From the NCBI RefSeq assembly GCF_014837065.1, contig NZ_JACSPP010000010.1:1-64000 (forward strand): DNA of 64,000 nucleotides, written 5' to 3'. The position numbers were made by a program, and so were the translations under genes. Below, in pieces: positions 16,800-25,341 of the stretch (within the stretch, counting starts at the first letter, position 1; each line of letters starts with the position of its first letter). The DNA is from Phocaeicola intestinalis. Lineage in GTDB: Bacteria > Bacteroidota > Bacteroidia > Bacteroidales > Bacteroidaceae. A model generated the notes under the pieces. The model made no database searches. It had not been told where the DNA came from and worked only from the letters and a program-made list of their open reading frames with translations.

Positions 16800-18305
16800 A
16801 TGTTGCAAAAAATCAGACAAGTAATAGCTTTCCTATTCTTTTGCATCGTCACGCTTTTGTTCCTCGACTTTACAGGGACATTGCATGCATGGTTCGGATG
16901 GATGGCTAAGATTCAGTTCTTGCCGGCTGTATTGGCACTCAATGTCGGCGTTGTGCTCCTTCTTATAGTGCTTACTTTCGTATGCGGACGCATTTACTGT
17001 TCCGTTATCTGCCCGTTGGGAGTCTTTCAAGACATCGTGGCGCGGATAGGACGAGGGAAGAAAAAACTTCCTTATACGTATTCGAAAGCGAAAAACGTGT
17101 TGCGTTATAGCGTATTGGTCGTGTTCTTGGCGTTGATGGCAGGCGGACTCACTTCGATTGCCGCACTGGTTGCCCCTTATAGCGCCTACGGAAGAATCGC
17201 CAACAACCTGTTTGCTCCCGTTTACCAGTGGGGAAACAACCTGCTGGCCTATTTTGCAGAACGTGCCGACAGCTACGCTTTCTATGAAACCGAGGTGTGG
17301 CTGAAGAGCCTTCCGACATTCCTCATCGCCCTGCTTACCTTTATAATAATAGGTGTATTGGCGTGGCGGAACGGACGTACGTATTGCAATACCATCTGTC
17401 CTGTAGGGACCGTGTTGGGGGTTATCTCTAAATTTTCGTTGTTCCGAATCGAAATCGATAAAGAGAAATGCAGGAAATGCAACTTGTGCGCACGCCGTTG
17501 CAAGGCGGCTTGCATTGATATTCCGAACGCAGCTGTAGACCATAGCCGGTGCGTGACTTGCTTCGACTGCCTGAAGCAATGCAAGCACGATGCCATCCAC
17601 TATCGTTTTGCCTACGGAAAGAAAGAAGCCGCTCCGTCACAACCTACTTCGCAACCCAAGGATAAGGGACGGCGTGAGGTACTGGCAGGGTCGTTGTTGC
17701 TCCTTGCCTCCGCAGCCAAGGCACAGGCTGTAAAGAAAGCCGAAATCGTCAAACTGGACGGCGGGCTTGCTGACATCATCGACAAGCAGGCACCGAAACG
17801 CCAGACTCCGATTACTCCTCCGGGTTCGCAAAGCGCACGTAATATGCAGCAACATTGCACCGCTTGCCAGCTTTGCGTATCGGTCTGCCCCAACGAAGTG
17901 CTCCGTCCTTCTTCTTCGCTTGACACGTTCATGCAACCTACCGCATCGTACGAACGCGGTTATTGCCGCCCCGAATGCACGAAATGTTCGGAAGTCTGTC
18001 CGACGGGTGCCATTCACCTGATAGATAAAGCCGAAAAGTCTGCCATCCAGATAGGCCATGCCGTATGGGTGAAAGAACGCTGCATCCCGCTCACCGACGA
18101 ACAGGCATGTGGAAACTGTGCACGCCATTGCCCCACAGGAGCTATTCTGATGATTCCTTCCGACCCGTCTGATCCCGAGTCGCTCAAGATTCCGGCGATA
18201 GACACCGAGAAGTGCATCGGATGTGGAGCCTGTGAGAACCTGTGTCCGGCACGCCCGCTCAGCGCCATCTACGTAGAAGGCCACGAAGTCCACCGAATCA
18301 TTTAA
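16800..18305 (+). CDS. Membrane polyferredoxin resembling a NapH-NapG fusion
   Basis: The 501-residue product has two parts. The first (1-270) has about four membrane helices (10-28, 38-60, 98-125, 172-195), two membrane-proximal motifs CxxxCPxG (CSVICPLG and CNTICPVG), and two ferredoxin quartets (CRKCNLCARRC and CVTCFDCLKQC), as in NapH/CcoG-type quinol-oxidising proteins. The second starts with RREVLAGSLLLLASAAKAQA near residue 290, a Tat-like hydrophobic segment. It is followed by four more cysteine groups: CTACQLCVSVC, CTKCSEVC, CGNCARHC and CIGCGACENLC, as in periplasmic NapG. It probably moves electrons across the membrane to a periplasmic partner. The Tat-type reductase downstream is a candidate. 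The specific reaction is unknown. Confidence 0.8.
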   Translation: MLQKIRQVIAFLFFCIVTLLFLDFTGTLHAWFGWMAKIQFLPAVLALNVGVVLLLIVLTFVCGRIYCSVICPLGVFQDIVARIGRGKKKLPYTYSKAKNVLRYSVLVVFLALMAGGLTSIAALVAPYSAYGRIANNLFAPVYQWGNNLLAYFAERADSYAFYETEVWLKSLPTFLIALLTFIIIGVLAWRNGRTYCNTICPVGTVLGVISKFSLFRIEIDKEKCRKCNLCARRCKAACIDIPNAAVDHSRCVTCFDCLKQCKHDAIHYRFAYGKKEAAPSQPTSQPKDKGRREVLAGSLLLLASAAKAQAVKKAEIVKLDGGLADIIDKQAPKRQTPITPPGSQSARNMQQHCTACQLCVSVCPNEVLRPSSSLDTFMQPTASYERGYCRPECTKCSEVCPTGAIHLIDKAEKSAIQIGHAVWVKERCIPLTDEQACGNCARHCPTGAILMIPSDPSDPESLKIPAIDTEKCIGCGACENLCPARPLSAIYVEGHEVHRII

Positions 18306-18308
18306 GCT

Positions 18309-18397
18309 GAAACGCAAATTCACGCAGATTTCCGCAGACTATATATCAGACTCATTTTCCTTATAAATCTGCGTTAATCTGCGATAATCCGCGTTTC
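18309..18397. repeat. AAACGCAAATTCACGCAGATT palindrome
   Basis: Imperfect inverted arms (AAACGCAAATTCACGCAGATT-type and AATCTGCGTTAATCTGCG-type ending CCGCGTTT) fill the gap between the polyferredoxin and the aldo/keto reductase. Same family as 12276-12407 and 37637-37782. Confidence 0.7.
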
Positions 18398-18428
18398 TAA
18401 AAATCAGAACGAATAAAAAATTGCTATT

Positions 18429-19805
18429 ATGAACAAACAAGATAACCGCATGAACCGCAGGGATTTCCTGAAAATAGTAGGCATCAGCACCGCCGGTACC
18501 GCCGCAGCCCTGACGGGATGCTCCCCCAAAGAATCAGCCGAGACATCTGCACAAAATCCTGTGCCAACAGGCAAGATGACTTACCGCAACTTCCCGCCTT
18601 CAAAAGACCAAGTCTCCATTCTGGGCTACGGATGTATGCGCTGGCCTACGCTCCCCGCACCCGAGAAAGGCGGAAACGTCATCGACCAGGAAGAGGTGAA
18701 CCGCCTGATAGACTACGCCATCGAACACGGAGTGAATTACTTCGATACGGCACCCGTATATGTGCAGGGCTGGTCGGAAACCTCGACAGGCATCGCCCTG
18801 AAACGACACCCGAGAGAAAAATACTTCATCGCCACCAAGATGTCGAACTTCGACCTTACGGACTTCAAGTCGAGCGTAGAAATGTACCACGACTCGATGA
18901 AGAAGCTCCAGACGGACTACATCGACTACTACCTGCTCCACTCGCTGGGCAACACCGGCAAGCGCAGCTTCCAGAACCGCTTCATCGACAACGGACTGCT
19001 GGACTATCTGGTAAAAGAGCGTGAGGCAGGACGCATCCGTCACCTCGGCTGGTCATTTCACGGAAGCAAGGAAGAGTTCGACAAAATACTGGCATACCAC
19101 GAGCAGGTGCACTGGGATTTCATCCAAATCCAGCTGAACTATTCCGACTGGAAGCACGCATCGGGCAGAAACGTCAACGCCGACTACCTGTATGCCGAAA
19201 TCTCCAAGCGGAACATTCCGATGGTTATCATGGAACCCCTGCAGGGAGGACGCCTGTCGAAAGTGCCCGAACACATCGTAGCACGTCTGAAGACACGCAA
19301 CCCCGAAAACAGCGTCGCTTCGTGGGCATTCCGCTTTGCCGGCACACCGCCCATGGTGCTCACCGTACTGAGCGGCATGACCTACATGGAGCATCTGCAA
19401 GACAACATCCGCACCTATTCGCCGCTGGTTCCGCTCACCCAGGAGGAACAGCAATTCCTGCTCGATACCGCCGAGCTGATGCTCAAATACCCCACCATCC
19501 CATGCAACAACTGCCAATACTGCATGCCTTGCCCCTATGGCATCGACATTCCGGGGGTATTGCTCCACTACAACAAATGTGTGAACGAAGGCAACATGCC
19601 GCAAAGCAAGCTCGACCCCAACTACGCCGAGGCACGCCGCACCTTCCTGATAGGCTACGACCGCAGCGTGCCGAAGTTGCGCCAGGCATCCCACTGCATC
19701 GGGTGTGAGCAATGCAATCCGCATTGCCCGCAATACATCGATATCCCACGCGAAATGCAACGCATCGACCAGTATGTGGAAAAATTGAAGCAGGAAACAT
19801 TGTGA
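18429..19805 (+). CDS. Tat-exported aldo/keto reductase with C-terminal ferredoxin domain
   Basis: The 458-residue product opens with a twin-arginine motif (NRRDFLK, R10-R11), a hydrophobic stretch and a lipobox ending at C31 (ALTGC), so it should be an exported, probably lipidated protein. Residues about 60-350 form an aldo/keto reductase barrel (YGCMRWP, NYFDTAPVY, DYYLLHSLG). The C-terminus has two 4Fe-4S groups, CNNCQYCMPCPYGIDIP and CIGCEQCNPHCPQYIDIP. Periplasmic location plus Fe-S clusters suggests electrons come from the neighbouring membrane polyferredoxin rather than from NADPH. The substrate is unknown. Confidence 0.85.
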   Translation: MNKQDNRMNRRDFLKIVGISTAGTAAALTGCSPKESAETSAQNPVPTGKMTYRNFPPSKDQVSILGYGCMRWPTLPAPEKGGNVIDQEEVNRLIDYAIEHGVNYFDTAPVYVQGWSETSTGIALKRHPREKYFIATKMSNFDLTDFKSSVEMYHDSMKKLQTDYIDYYLLHSLGNTGKRSFQNRFIDNGLLDYLVKEREAGRIRHLGWSFHGSKEEFDKILAYHEQVHWDFIQIQLNYSDWKHASGRNVNADYLYAEISKRNIPMVIMEPLQGGRLSKVPEHIVARLKTRNPENSVASWAFRFAGTPPMVLTVLSGMTYMEHLQDNIRTYSPLVPLTQEEQQFLLDTAELMLKYPTIPCNNCQYCMPCPYGIDIPGVLLHYNKCVNEGNMPQSKLDPNYAEARRTFLIGYDRSVPKLRQASHCIGCEQCNPHCPQYIDIPREMQRIDQYVEKLKQETL

Positions 19806-19997
19806 ATTAGGAGTTAGAGGGAGTTAAGAAGTTAAGGAGTTAAGAAGTTAAGGAGTTAAGAAGTTAAGGAGTTAAGAAGTTAAGGAGTTAAGCCAATACC
19901 TTCACTCCTGCTTCCACCAACAAAACTATTGGCTTAACTCCTAACGAAGCGGAGCGGAGTGATAACTCCTTTTAACTCCTTAACTCCTGATTGGCAT
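19806..19997. repeat. GGAGTTAA repeat with expanded 16-bp tandem array
   Basis: A 16-bp unit close to GGAGTTAAGAAGTTAA occurs about four times in tandem (to about 19890). The shared CTTCCACCAACAAAACTA loop and the TTGGCTTAACTCC arm follow, then AAGCGGAGCGGAGTGATAAC and a final CTCCTTAACTCC run. A piece of the AGTAAATCG family (about 20001-20033) follows, up to the DUF1893 start. Confidence 0.8.
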
Positions 19998-20037
19998 AAA
20001 CCGTAAATAGTAAATCGCAAAATCGTAAATAAAAAAG

Positions 20038-20448
20038 ATGAACCAACTTATCTCCCTCCTCCATGCAGGAGGTTATTCGTGCGTCATTGCCAACCGTAGT
20101 GAGACGCGCACGTTTACGCAACGTGGCGTAGCCGATCTTTATACCTTATATAATAATGACCCTGCTTTTATGCAAGGTGCTACCATAGCCGACAAAGTCA
20201 TCGGCAAGGGAGCCGCCGCCCTGATGATATTGGGCGGAATGACGGAAGTCTATGCCGATGTGTTAAGCACCCCCGCACGAAAGTTATTCGAACAATATGG
20301 AATAAAAGTGTCTTGCGCACAGGAAGTGCCTCACATCATCAACCGCCAGCAGACCGGATATTGCCCATTGGAAACAGCATGCGGAGAAGAAACCGACCTG
20401 CAACGGCTTTACCAGATTATCACCGATTTCGTTATAACGCACAAATGA
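20038..20448 (+). CDS. DUF1893 domain protein
   Basis: Small cytoplasmic protein of 136 residues. The pattern of a short N-terminal LLHAGGYSCVIAN segment, GKGAAALMILGG near residue 56 and a late conserved cysteine segment (GYCPLETAC) is typical of DUF1893, a family with a cytidine-deaminase-like fold and no settled function. It is the third gene of the redox block behind the polyferredoxin and the Tat reductase, which points to a shared role. The stop codon TGA is the first part of TGAGAAACTGTTTTGAGAAG, where remnant repeat sequence begins. Confidence 0.75.
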   Translation: MNQLISLLHAGGYSCVIANRSETRTFTQRGVADLYTLYNNDPAFMQGATIADKVIGKGAAALMILGGMTEVYADVLSTPARKLFEQYGIKVSCAQEVPHIINRQQTGYCPLETACGEETDLQRLYQIITDFVITHK

Positions 20449-20491
20449 GAAACTGTTTTGAGAAGCTGTTTTGAATTTCTCCAAAAAGTTT
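20446..20491. repeat. Truncated end of the 194-bp element
   Basis: GAGAAACTGTTTTGAGAAGC followed by TGTTTTGAATTTCTCCAAAA matches the extended end of the element found whole at 25342-25535. Only this end is present. It begins exactly at the DUF1893 stop codon. Confidence 0.65.
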
Positions 20492-20540
20492 CTTATACTA
20501 CATGCGGTATAGATTTATGATTTTAATGAAACATAACTAT

Positions 20541-20662
20541 TCACCACAGAGTGCCACAGAAGAATAGGTCAATAAACAATATGCTAATGCGAAAATAAAT
20601 TAGCACATTGCCCTATTATTCATTGACACATTAAATCTGTGTACCTGTGTCCTCCGTAGTGA
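20541..20662. repeat. Degenerate CACCACAG palindrome
   Basis: Begins CACCACAGAGTGCCACAGAA and ends CTGTGTCCTCCGTAGTG. In the centre ATGCTAAT and ATTAGCACAT form an inner stem. It is part of the 543-bp gap 20449-20991, in which I see no gene. Confidence 0.55.
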
Positions 20663-20707
20663 GAAAGGCAGCTACATTGCCTTTCCAGAAGGAATTATAA
20701 GTATCAG

Positions 20708-20785
20708 CAGTTTCAATGCACTGAAACTGAAGTTTCAAGATATATAAACTATAGTTTCAATGCAAATAAACTATAGTTTCAGTAT
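20708..20785. repeat. Triple-palindrome intergenic element, family B
   Basis: Three successive palindromes: TGAAACTGAAGTTTCA, then AAACTATAGTTT twice, separated by short AT-rich linkers, with the end inverted repeat CTGAAACT/AGTTTCAG. The architecture is the same as at 5918-6004 but the sequence differs. Directly after it AAACCAGGCTG is duplicated in tandem (about 20790-20811). Confidence 0.75.
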
Positions 20786-20991
20786 AATAAAACCAGGCTG
20801 AAACCAGGCTGCTTTGCCAAAGGCTTCCGGCTGATGCGCCCAATGAAGCTATATGCCTGCGCGGACCAACCGGACAGGGAAAAAGAAAAGCCACGGATTG
20901 CACCGGTCTGAATGGAGGTTCGATGGAATGGGAATCGGTGTAATCTGTGGCGGGAAAGTTTTTTGAGGCAATCGTGCCCCTAAAGAGAGAG

Positions 20992-21693
20992 TTATCCGAT
21001 TTTACTGATTTTTTTCAGTTTTTCTTCGTCCACAATCTTGATTTTACGCCCGTCGATGATAATCAGTTTCTCGGCGGCAAAGTTCGACAGAGTACGGATA
21101 GCATTCGATGTCGTCATATTCGACAAATTGGCAAGGTCTTCACGCGAAAGATAAATACTCAGCGTACACTGGTCTTCCTCCAATCCGTACGTATCTTTCA
21201 GGAACAAGAGCGATTCGGCAAGGCGTCCACGGATATGCTTTTGCGTCAGGTTTACCGTACGCGCATCCGAAATACCCAGATCTTTCGACAGCTGACGGAT
21301 GAAATACATCGCCAACTCCGCATTTTGGACCACCAATTCTTCAATAACAGCCATCGGAATCAGGCACATCGTACAAGGTTCGAAAGCCGCCGCCGCCGTC
21401 ACAAAGTTTTCATGCGCGAAATAGGCACGATAGGCAAAATATTCCTTGTTCTTCACAACCCGGATAATCTGGCTGCGCCCACCTACTCCGTCCTTATAAA
21501 TTTTTACCTTGCCATTCAACAGACACATCATATACTGCGGAGTTTCGCCTTCGCAATAAATAACCTCATTTTTCTTGTATTTTTGAATTGTAAAGTTCTG
21601 CGCAAGATATTCACGTTGCGCCTCTGTAAGAGGTTGCCATAAATCGGGGATACTTTCGGCAATCTCGGCTTCTGTCAGTTCCTTCTTTACCAT
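20992..21693 (-). CDS. Crp/Fnr family transcriptional regulator
   Basis: The 233-residue product starts at the ATG at 21693 (MVKKELTEAEIAES). The frame is open further upstream, but that part would include the promoter. Residues about 30-140 form a cyclic-nucleotide-binding-like beta-roll (YKKNEVIYCEGETPQYMMCLLNGKVKIY), followed by the dimer helix and a winged helix-turn-helix at about 160-215 (LSREDLANLSNMTTSNAIRTLSNF). There is no N-terminal CxxC cluster like that of Fnr, so direct oxygen sensing through Fe-S is unlikely. The neighbouring redox genes are possible targets, by position only. Confidence 0.85.
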   Translation of the reverse strand: MVKKELTEAEIAESIPDLWQPLTEAQREYLAQNFTIQKYKKNEVIYCEGETPQYMMCLLNGKVKIYKDGVGGRSQIIRVVKNKEYFAYRAYFAHENFVTAAAAFEPCTMCLIPMAVIEELVVQNAELAMYFIRQLSKDLGISDARTVNLTQKHIRGRLAESLLFLKDTYGLEEDQCTLSIYLSREDLANLSNMTTSNAIRTLSNFAAEKLIIIDGRKIKIVDEEKLKKISKIG

Positions 21694-21721
21694 AGGTGCT
21701 ATAAAACGATGTTGTGGAGCA

Positions 21722-21729
21722 CAAAGGTA
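21722..21729 (-). promoter_or_regulatory. -7 promoter element of the Crp-type regulator
   Basis: Minus-strand TACCTTTG matches TAnnTTTG, 29 bp ahead of the start at 21693. It supports the shorter start. Confidence 0.6.
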
Positions 21730-21795
21730 GTAAGAAAAAATGAAAATCTTTATTTCAAACCCTAAAAATTGCCTCCGTGACACGAGGATTTATTA

Positions 21796-21803
21796 TATAT
21801 TTG
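21796..21803 (+). promoter_or_regulatory. -7 promoter element of the DUF5686-like gene
   Basis: TATATTTG matches TAnnTTTG, and TTG at 21769-21771 is a possible -33 element. The start of transcription falls only a few bases before the candidate ATG codons at 21812 and 21821. Confidence 0.5.
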
Positions 21804-21811
21804 CCTTTAGA

Positions 21812-24013
21812 ATGGCAAATATGAAAATTGTACAGGGTTTTATATGCTGGATTGTCCTGCTCTTACTGGCAATATGTCCGGCACGGGGAGAGATAGGCTC
21901 GTTTCAGAAATCTTTACCTCACAAGACTGATGTGCCCGATTCCATCCTGACACATATATTCAATGCCGCCAACTTCTATGCCTCTGAAGTGGAAGAATAC
22001 AAGGCTGAATTATACTTGAAAGGCCTGCTGAAAATCCACAAACGAAACCGTATCATCAAGTACATCCCTTCGATGTTCCGTTTGGAGAAAGGAGTGAACA
22101 CATACATCCACGAGTCCATCAGCAAGCTTCACTATACAGCTCCCAGTATCTACGACCGGAAGGTACAGTGGATGTCGAGCACGTTTCCGGGAAGCGAAAG
22201 CCGTTTCTTCGATATAGCCGACTTCCTGAAGTTCAACCTCTATGCTCCTTCCATCATGGAAGACAAAGTACTTTCCCCACTCAGCAAGGAATCAAGCATC
22301 CATTACAATTACCTGCTCGACTCGGTCGCCTACCGCCGTAACGGAAAAATCTACAAGCTGCGTATCATCCCACGCTATCCCAGTACCCAGCTATTGGAAG
22401 GGTCGTGCTGGATTTCTTCCAGTGACTGGACCATCCGCTACCTCGATTTTCAAGGGAAATATGACCTGATAACCTTCCACATCACCATGTATATGGGCGA
22501 CACGCCAGAAACCAAGTACCTGCCACACATGATGAACCTCGACATCCGCTTCAAGTTCCTGCGCAACGACCTGGAAATGAATTGTACTGGCTGGCTCAAT
22601 TACGAAGAGGTAAAATTTCATAAAAAGTCGGACCTGCCCGACAAATGGTTGACAAAAGACCAACAGCGATATAACCTGACCGACTCGTACACACTAACCT
22701 GCGACACCACCCGGCTCATGCACGACCGTGATTCTTTCGCACGTATCCGTCCGCTACCACTCAGCGATATGGAAGACAGCCTTTACCAAGCTTATAACGA
22801 ACGCCGTAGAATAAGTCCGGAAGATACACTGAAAGCTCCTCCTACCAAACTCCGCAAAAATCTGGTACTTCTGGGGCAGATGGGCGATGCCTTGATAAGC
22901 AGCTATAACATTGACATCAACAAAATAGGAAATATCTCCTGTTCGCCGCTTATCAACCCGTTGTTAATCAGCTATAGCCACCGTAACGGAATCGCTTACC
23001 GGCAAGAATTCAAATACAACAAACTGTTTCATAACGGACGGCTGCTTCATCTGGTGCCGCAAATCGGCTATAACTTCACGAAAAAAGAATTTTATGCCAA
23101 ACTTGACGGAGAATATGTCTACAATCCCCGAAAACACGGAGCCATTTCTGTAAGTGTAGGAAACGGTAACCGCATCTACAGCAGTATCGTGCTCGACCAG
23201 CTTCAGGCTCAGCCCGACAGTACATTCAGCTTTGACGGACTGGAACTGGATTACTTCAAGGATGTGTATCTCAACGTTTCGCACAACATCGAAATCATCA
23301 ACGGGCTGACGTTATGGACCGGTGTATCGATGCATTGGCGTCATGCTGTCAACGGCACTCCCGAAGTGGCACAGCGGGTAAGGTTACGCTACAATAGCTT
23401 CGCCCCCCGGCTGCGCATCGAATGGACCCCATGCATGTACCATTATTATACCAGCGGCAACCGCAAAGTAAATATAGGTTCACGCTATCCTACTTTCCTT
23501 ATCGACTATGAACGGGGCATCAAAGTACTGAACAACTCTGGAGCCTACGAACGTTTCGAGTTCTCTGCCGAACAGAAAATCCGGATACGGGGTATGCATA
23601 CCATTGCCTACCACGTAGGAGGAGGTTTTTTTACCAACCAGGATGACATGTATTTTGTAGATTATGTCAATTTTGCCAACCGCAACCTGCCACAAGGCTG
23701 GAACGATGATATCGGCGGCACCTTTCAGATGCTTGATTCACGCTGGTACAATGCCTCACGCCATTACATCCGGGGTAATATGACTTACGAAACACCGTTC
23801 TTGCTACTCTATCCGGTAGGCAGTCTGCTGTCCTTCATCCAGAAAGAACGGCTGTATGGGGGCATCCTCTTTATGCCACACCTTAACCCCTATATCGAAT
23901 TAGGGTATGGCATAGGCACGCACATCTTCGATTTCGGCATTTTCATAGGCAATGAGCAAGGCAAATTCACTTCGGTAGGATGTAAATTCACTTTCGAACT
24001 ATTCAACCGTTAA
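21812..24013 (+). CDS. DUF5686-like outer-membrane protein
   Basis: The product is about 733 residues from ATG 21812; the ATG at 21821 is equally possible, and the longer open frame upstream overlaps the promoter. A signal peptide is clear (IVQGFICWIVLLLLAICPARG). Residues about 50-350 resemble the DUF5686 region: an N-terminal EYKAELYLKGLLKI segment and the IIPRYPSTQLLEGSCWISS type strand block. The remaining 350 residues alternate hydrophobic strands and end in SVGCKFTFELFNR, with a C-terminal aromatic residue two from the end, as in outer-membrane barrels. Unlike many relatives it lacks an obvious carboxypeptidase-regulatory-like domain at the N-terminus. Function unknown. Confidence 0.7.
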   Translation: MANMKIVQGFICWIVLLLLAICPARGEIGSFQKSLPHKTDVPDSILTHIFNAANFYASEVEEYKAELYLKGLLKIHKRNRIIKYIPSMFRLEKGVNTYIHESISKLHYTAPSIYDRKVQWMSSTFPGSESRFFDIADFLKFNLYAPSIMEDKVLSPLSKESSIHYNYLLDSVAYRRNGKIYKLRIIPRYPSTQLLEGSCWISSSDWTIRYLDFQGKYDLITFHITMYMGDTPETKYLPHMMNLDIRFKFLRNDLEMNCTGWLNYEEVKFHKKSDLPDKWLTKDQQRYNLTDSYTLTCDTTRLMHDRDSFARIRPLPLSDMEDSLYQAYNERRRISPEDTLKAPPTKLRKNLVLLGQMGDALISSYNIDINKIGNISCSPLINPLLISYSHRNGIAYRQEFKYNKLFHNGRLLHLVPQIGYNFTKKEFYAKLDGEYVYNPRKHGAISVSVGNGNRIYSSIVLDQLQAQPDSTFSFDGLELDYFKDVYLNVSHNIEIINGLTLWTGVSMHWRHAVNGTPEVAQRVRLRYNSFAPRLRIEWTPCMYHYYTSGNRKVNIGSRYPTFLIDYERGIKVLNNSGAYERFEFSAEQKIRIRGMHTIAYHVGGGFFTNQDDMYFVDYVNFANRNLPQGWNDDIGGTFQMLDSRWYNASRHYIRGNMTYETPFLLLYPVGSLLSFIQKERLYGGILFMPHLNPYIELGYGIGTHIFDFGIFIGNEQGKFTSVGCKFTFELFNR

Positions 24014-24066
24014 TCATTCTAGTGCCTCTCCCTGCACATTCTGTGTGGTCTGTGTTCAAAATAAAA

Positions 24067-25224
24067 CTATTTCCTGAGAAAAGCATCCTTCCGGCAAAAC
24101 CAGAAGCGGATATGGTGTGCCAGACTCCACCACGGGCGCAGCACATCGAAGATTGGTAAAAACACGCCGAACTTCTCGCCCAAATCCCACGCTGTATGAT
24201 ACCATATATGCATCACCGCCAGCAAACGGACCAGCCACAGCCCTGCAGCCATACCTGCCCATATCCATTGCCCGCTTACCAGGCCTACAGCAAAAGCAAC
24301 GGCACATCCCAGATGAAACAAGAAACATGTCCACGTTTCCAACGCATTCAGCAACGGTGCCACACCCTGGTAGAAACGTCCCGTCAATACGCTTCCCAAC
24401 ATCTCTTCCCTCCAGCTTTTCCGGGAAACAGGCAATGGCAGACGTACAATGCTTTCCTTTCCCCGTGCTACCCGTGTGTTATACCTGTCGGCAATGGCAT
24501 TCACCAGCAAATCGTCTTCACCACGCTGCAACTGCAAATGACTGCTGAAGCCCTTGTGTTCCAGATAGGCACGCTTGCGATATGCCAGATTATGCCCAAG
24601 TCCCATATAAGGATGCCCGGCAAGTGCCATGCCGAGGTAACGCAGCGAACGGAAAAAAGCATCTGTCCTGACACGCAAGGCAAACATTCCTTTCCCGTAC
24701 ACATAGTTGCTGTAACCCAGCACGATATCGGTTTCGGGTGTCATCTCGCGGGCAAGGCTGCGCAGCCATTCCTTACTTTCGGGTCTGGCATAAGGACTGG
24801 TCACTACCACCCATTCGTAATGACTGGCACGTATACCCATCGCCACTCCCAGTTTCTTCCGGCTCACATAACGTGCCGTTTCTGGAATAAACGTATGATA
24901 CAAATTCGGATATATGTTTGCCAGACGTTTCAATATCAGTTCGTCTTCACCAGCCGACAAATCGTTCACTACAATCACTTCAAATGCCGGATAGTCCTGT
25001 TCCAGAATAGCTGTCAGGCTATCGTGCAGCAGCTCGCCCGTATCTTTGGTCACGACAATCACCGAAAGCGGAGGATATTCTACGGGATCCGTTCCAGCAT
25101 CTTTCCGGAAATGGCGGTGAATCCTGCTGTAAAAGCCGCACATCACACTCATTTGAACCACAAAGAATACGACACATATACCCGCCAACAGGGCAGCAAT
25201 CGAAGTAAAGTCTATCGTCATCAT
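24067..25224 (-). CDS. Family 2 type glycosyltransferase, membrane bound
   Basis: The 385-residue product from ATG 25224 (MMTIDFTSI) has an N-terminal membrane helix (8-30). A GT-A domain follows, with PLSVIVVTKDTGELL near residue 52, the DYPAFEVIVVNDLS segment near 77, and a QRGEDDLLVN motif near 250. Two or three helices close the protein (about 300-350). This layout is typical of membrane glycosyltransferases acting on lipid-linked or polysaccharide substrates. The sugar and acceptor cannot be told. It converges with the DUF5686-like gene (53 bp gap). The longer frame to 25320 would span its own promoter. Confidence 0.8.
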   Translation of the reverse strand: MMTIDFTSIAALLAGICVVFFVVQMSVMCGFYSRIHRHFRKDAGTDPVEYPPLSVIVVTKDTGELLHDSLTAILEQDYPAFEVIVVNDLSAGEDELILKRLANIYPNLYHTFIPETARYVSRKKLGVAMGIRASHYEWVVVTSPYARPESKEWLRSLAREMTPETDIVLGYSNYVYGKGMFALRVRTDAFFRSLRYLGMALAGHPYMGLGHNLAYRKRAYLEHKGFSSHLQLQRGEDDLLVNAIADRYNTRVARGKESIVRLPLPVSRKSWREEMLGSVLTGRFYQGVAPLLNALETWTCFLFHLGCAVAFAVGLVSGQWIWAGMAAGLWLVRLLAVMHIWYHTAWDLGEKFGVFLPIFDVLRPWWSLAHHIRFWFCRKDAFLRK

Positions 25225-25247
25225 ATCATCTCTTCTAAATAACGGTG

Positions 25248-25279
25248 CAAAAATAGGGCAAATCTTCATTCGATAGCAA
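25248..25279 (-). promoter_or_regulatory. Promoter of the glycosyltransferase gene
   Basis: Minus-strand TTG (25277-25279) lies 21 bp before TATTTTTG (25248-25255), close to the Bacteroidota -33/-7 layout. It leaves a leader of about 20 nt and supports the start at 25224. Confidence 0.6.
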
Positions 25280-25341
25280 CATACGCTGATTTTTTCACCA
25301 CATAATCTATAAGAACGCAACCGTATTCAGAAACTGAATTC

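Noticed and set aside
19806-19895. Possible CRISPR or origin iterons in the GGAGTTAA array
   Set aside because: The 16-bp units are directly adjacent without spacers and belong to a dispersed palindrome family. No replication gene is near.
20992-21693. Calling the Crp-type regulator an oxygen-sensing Fnr
   Set aside because: It lacks the N-terminal cysteine cluster required for a 4Fe-4S sensor.
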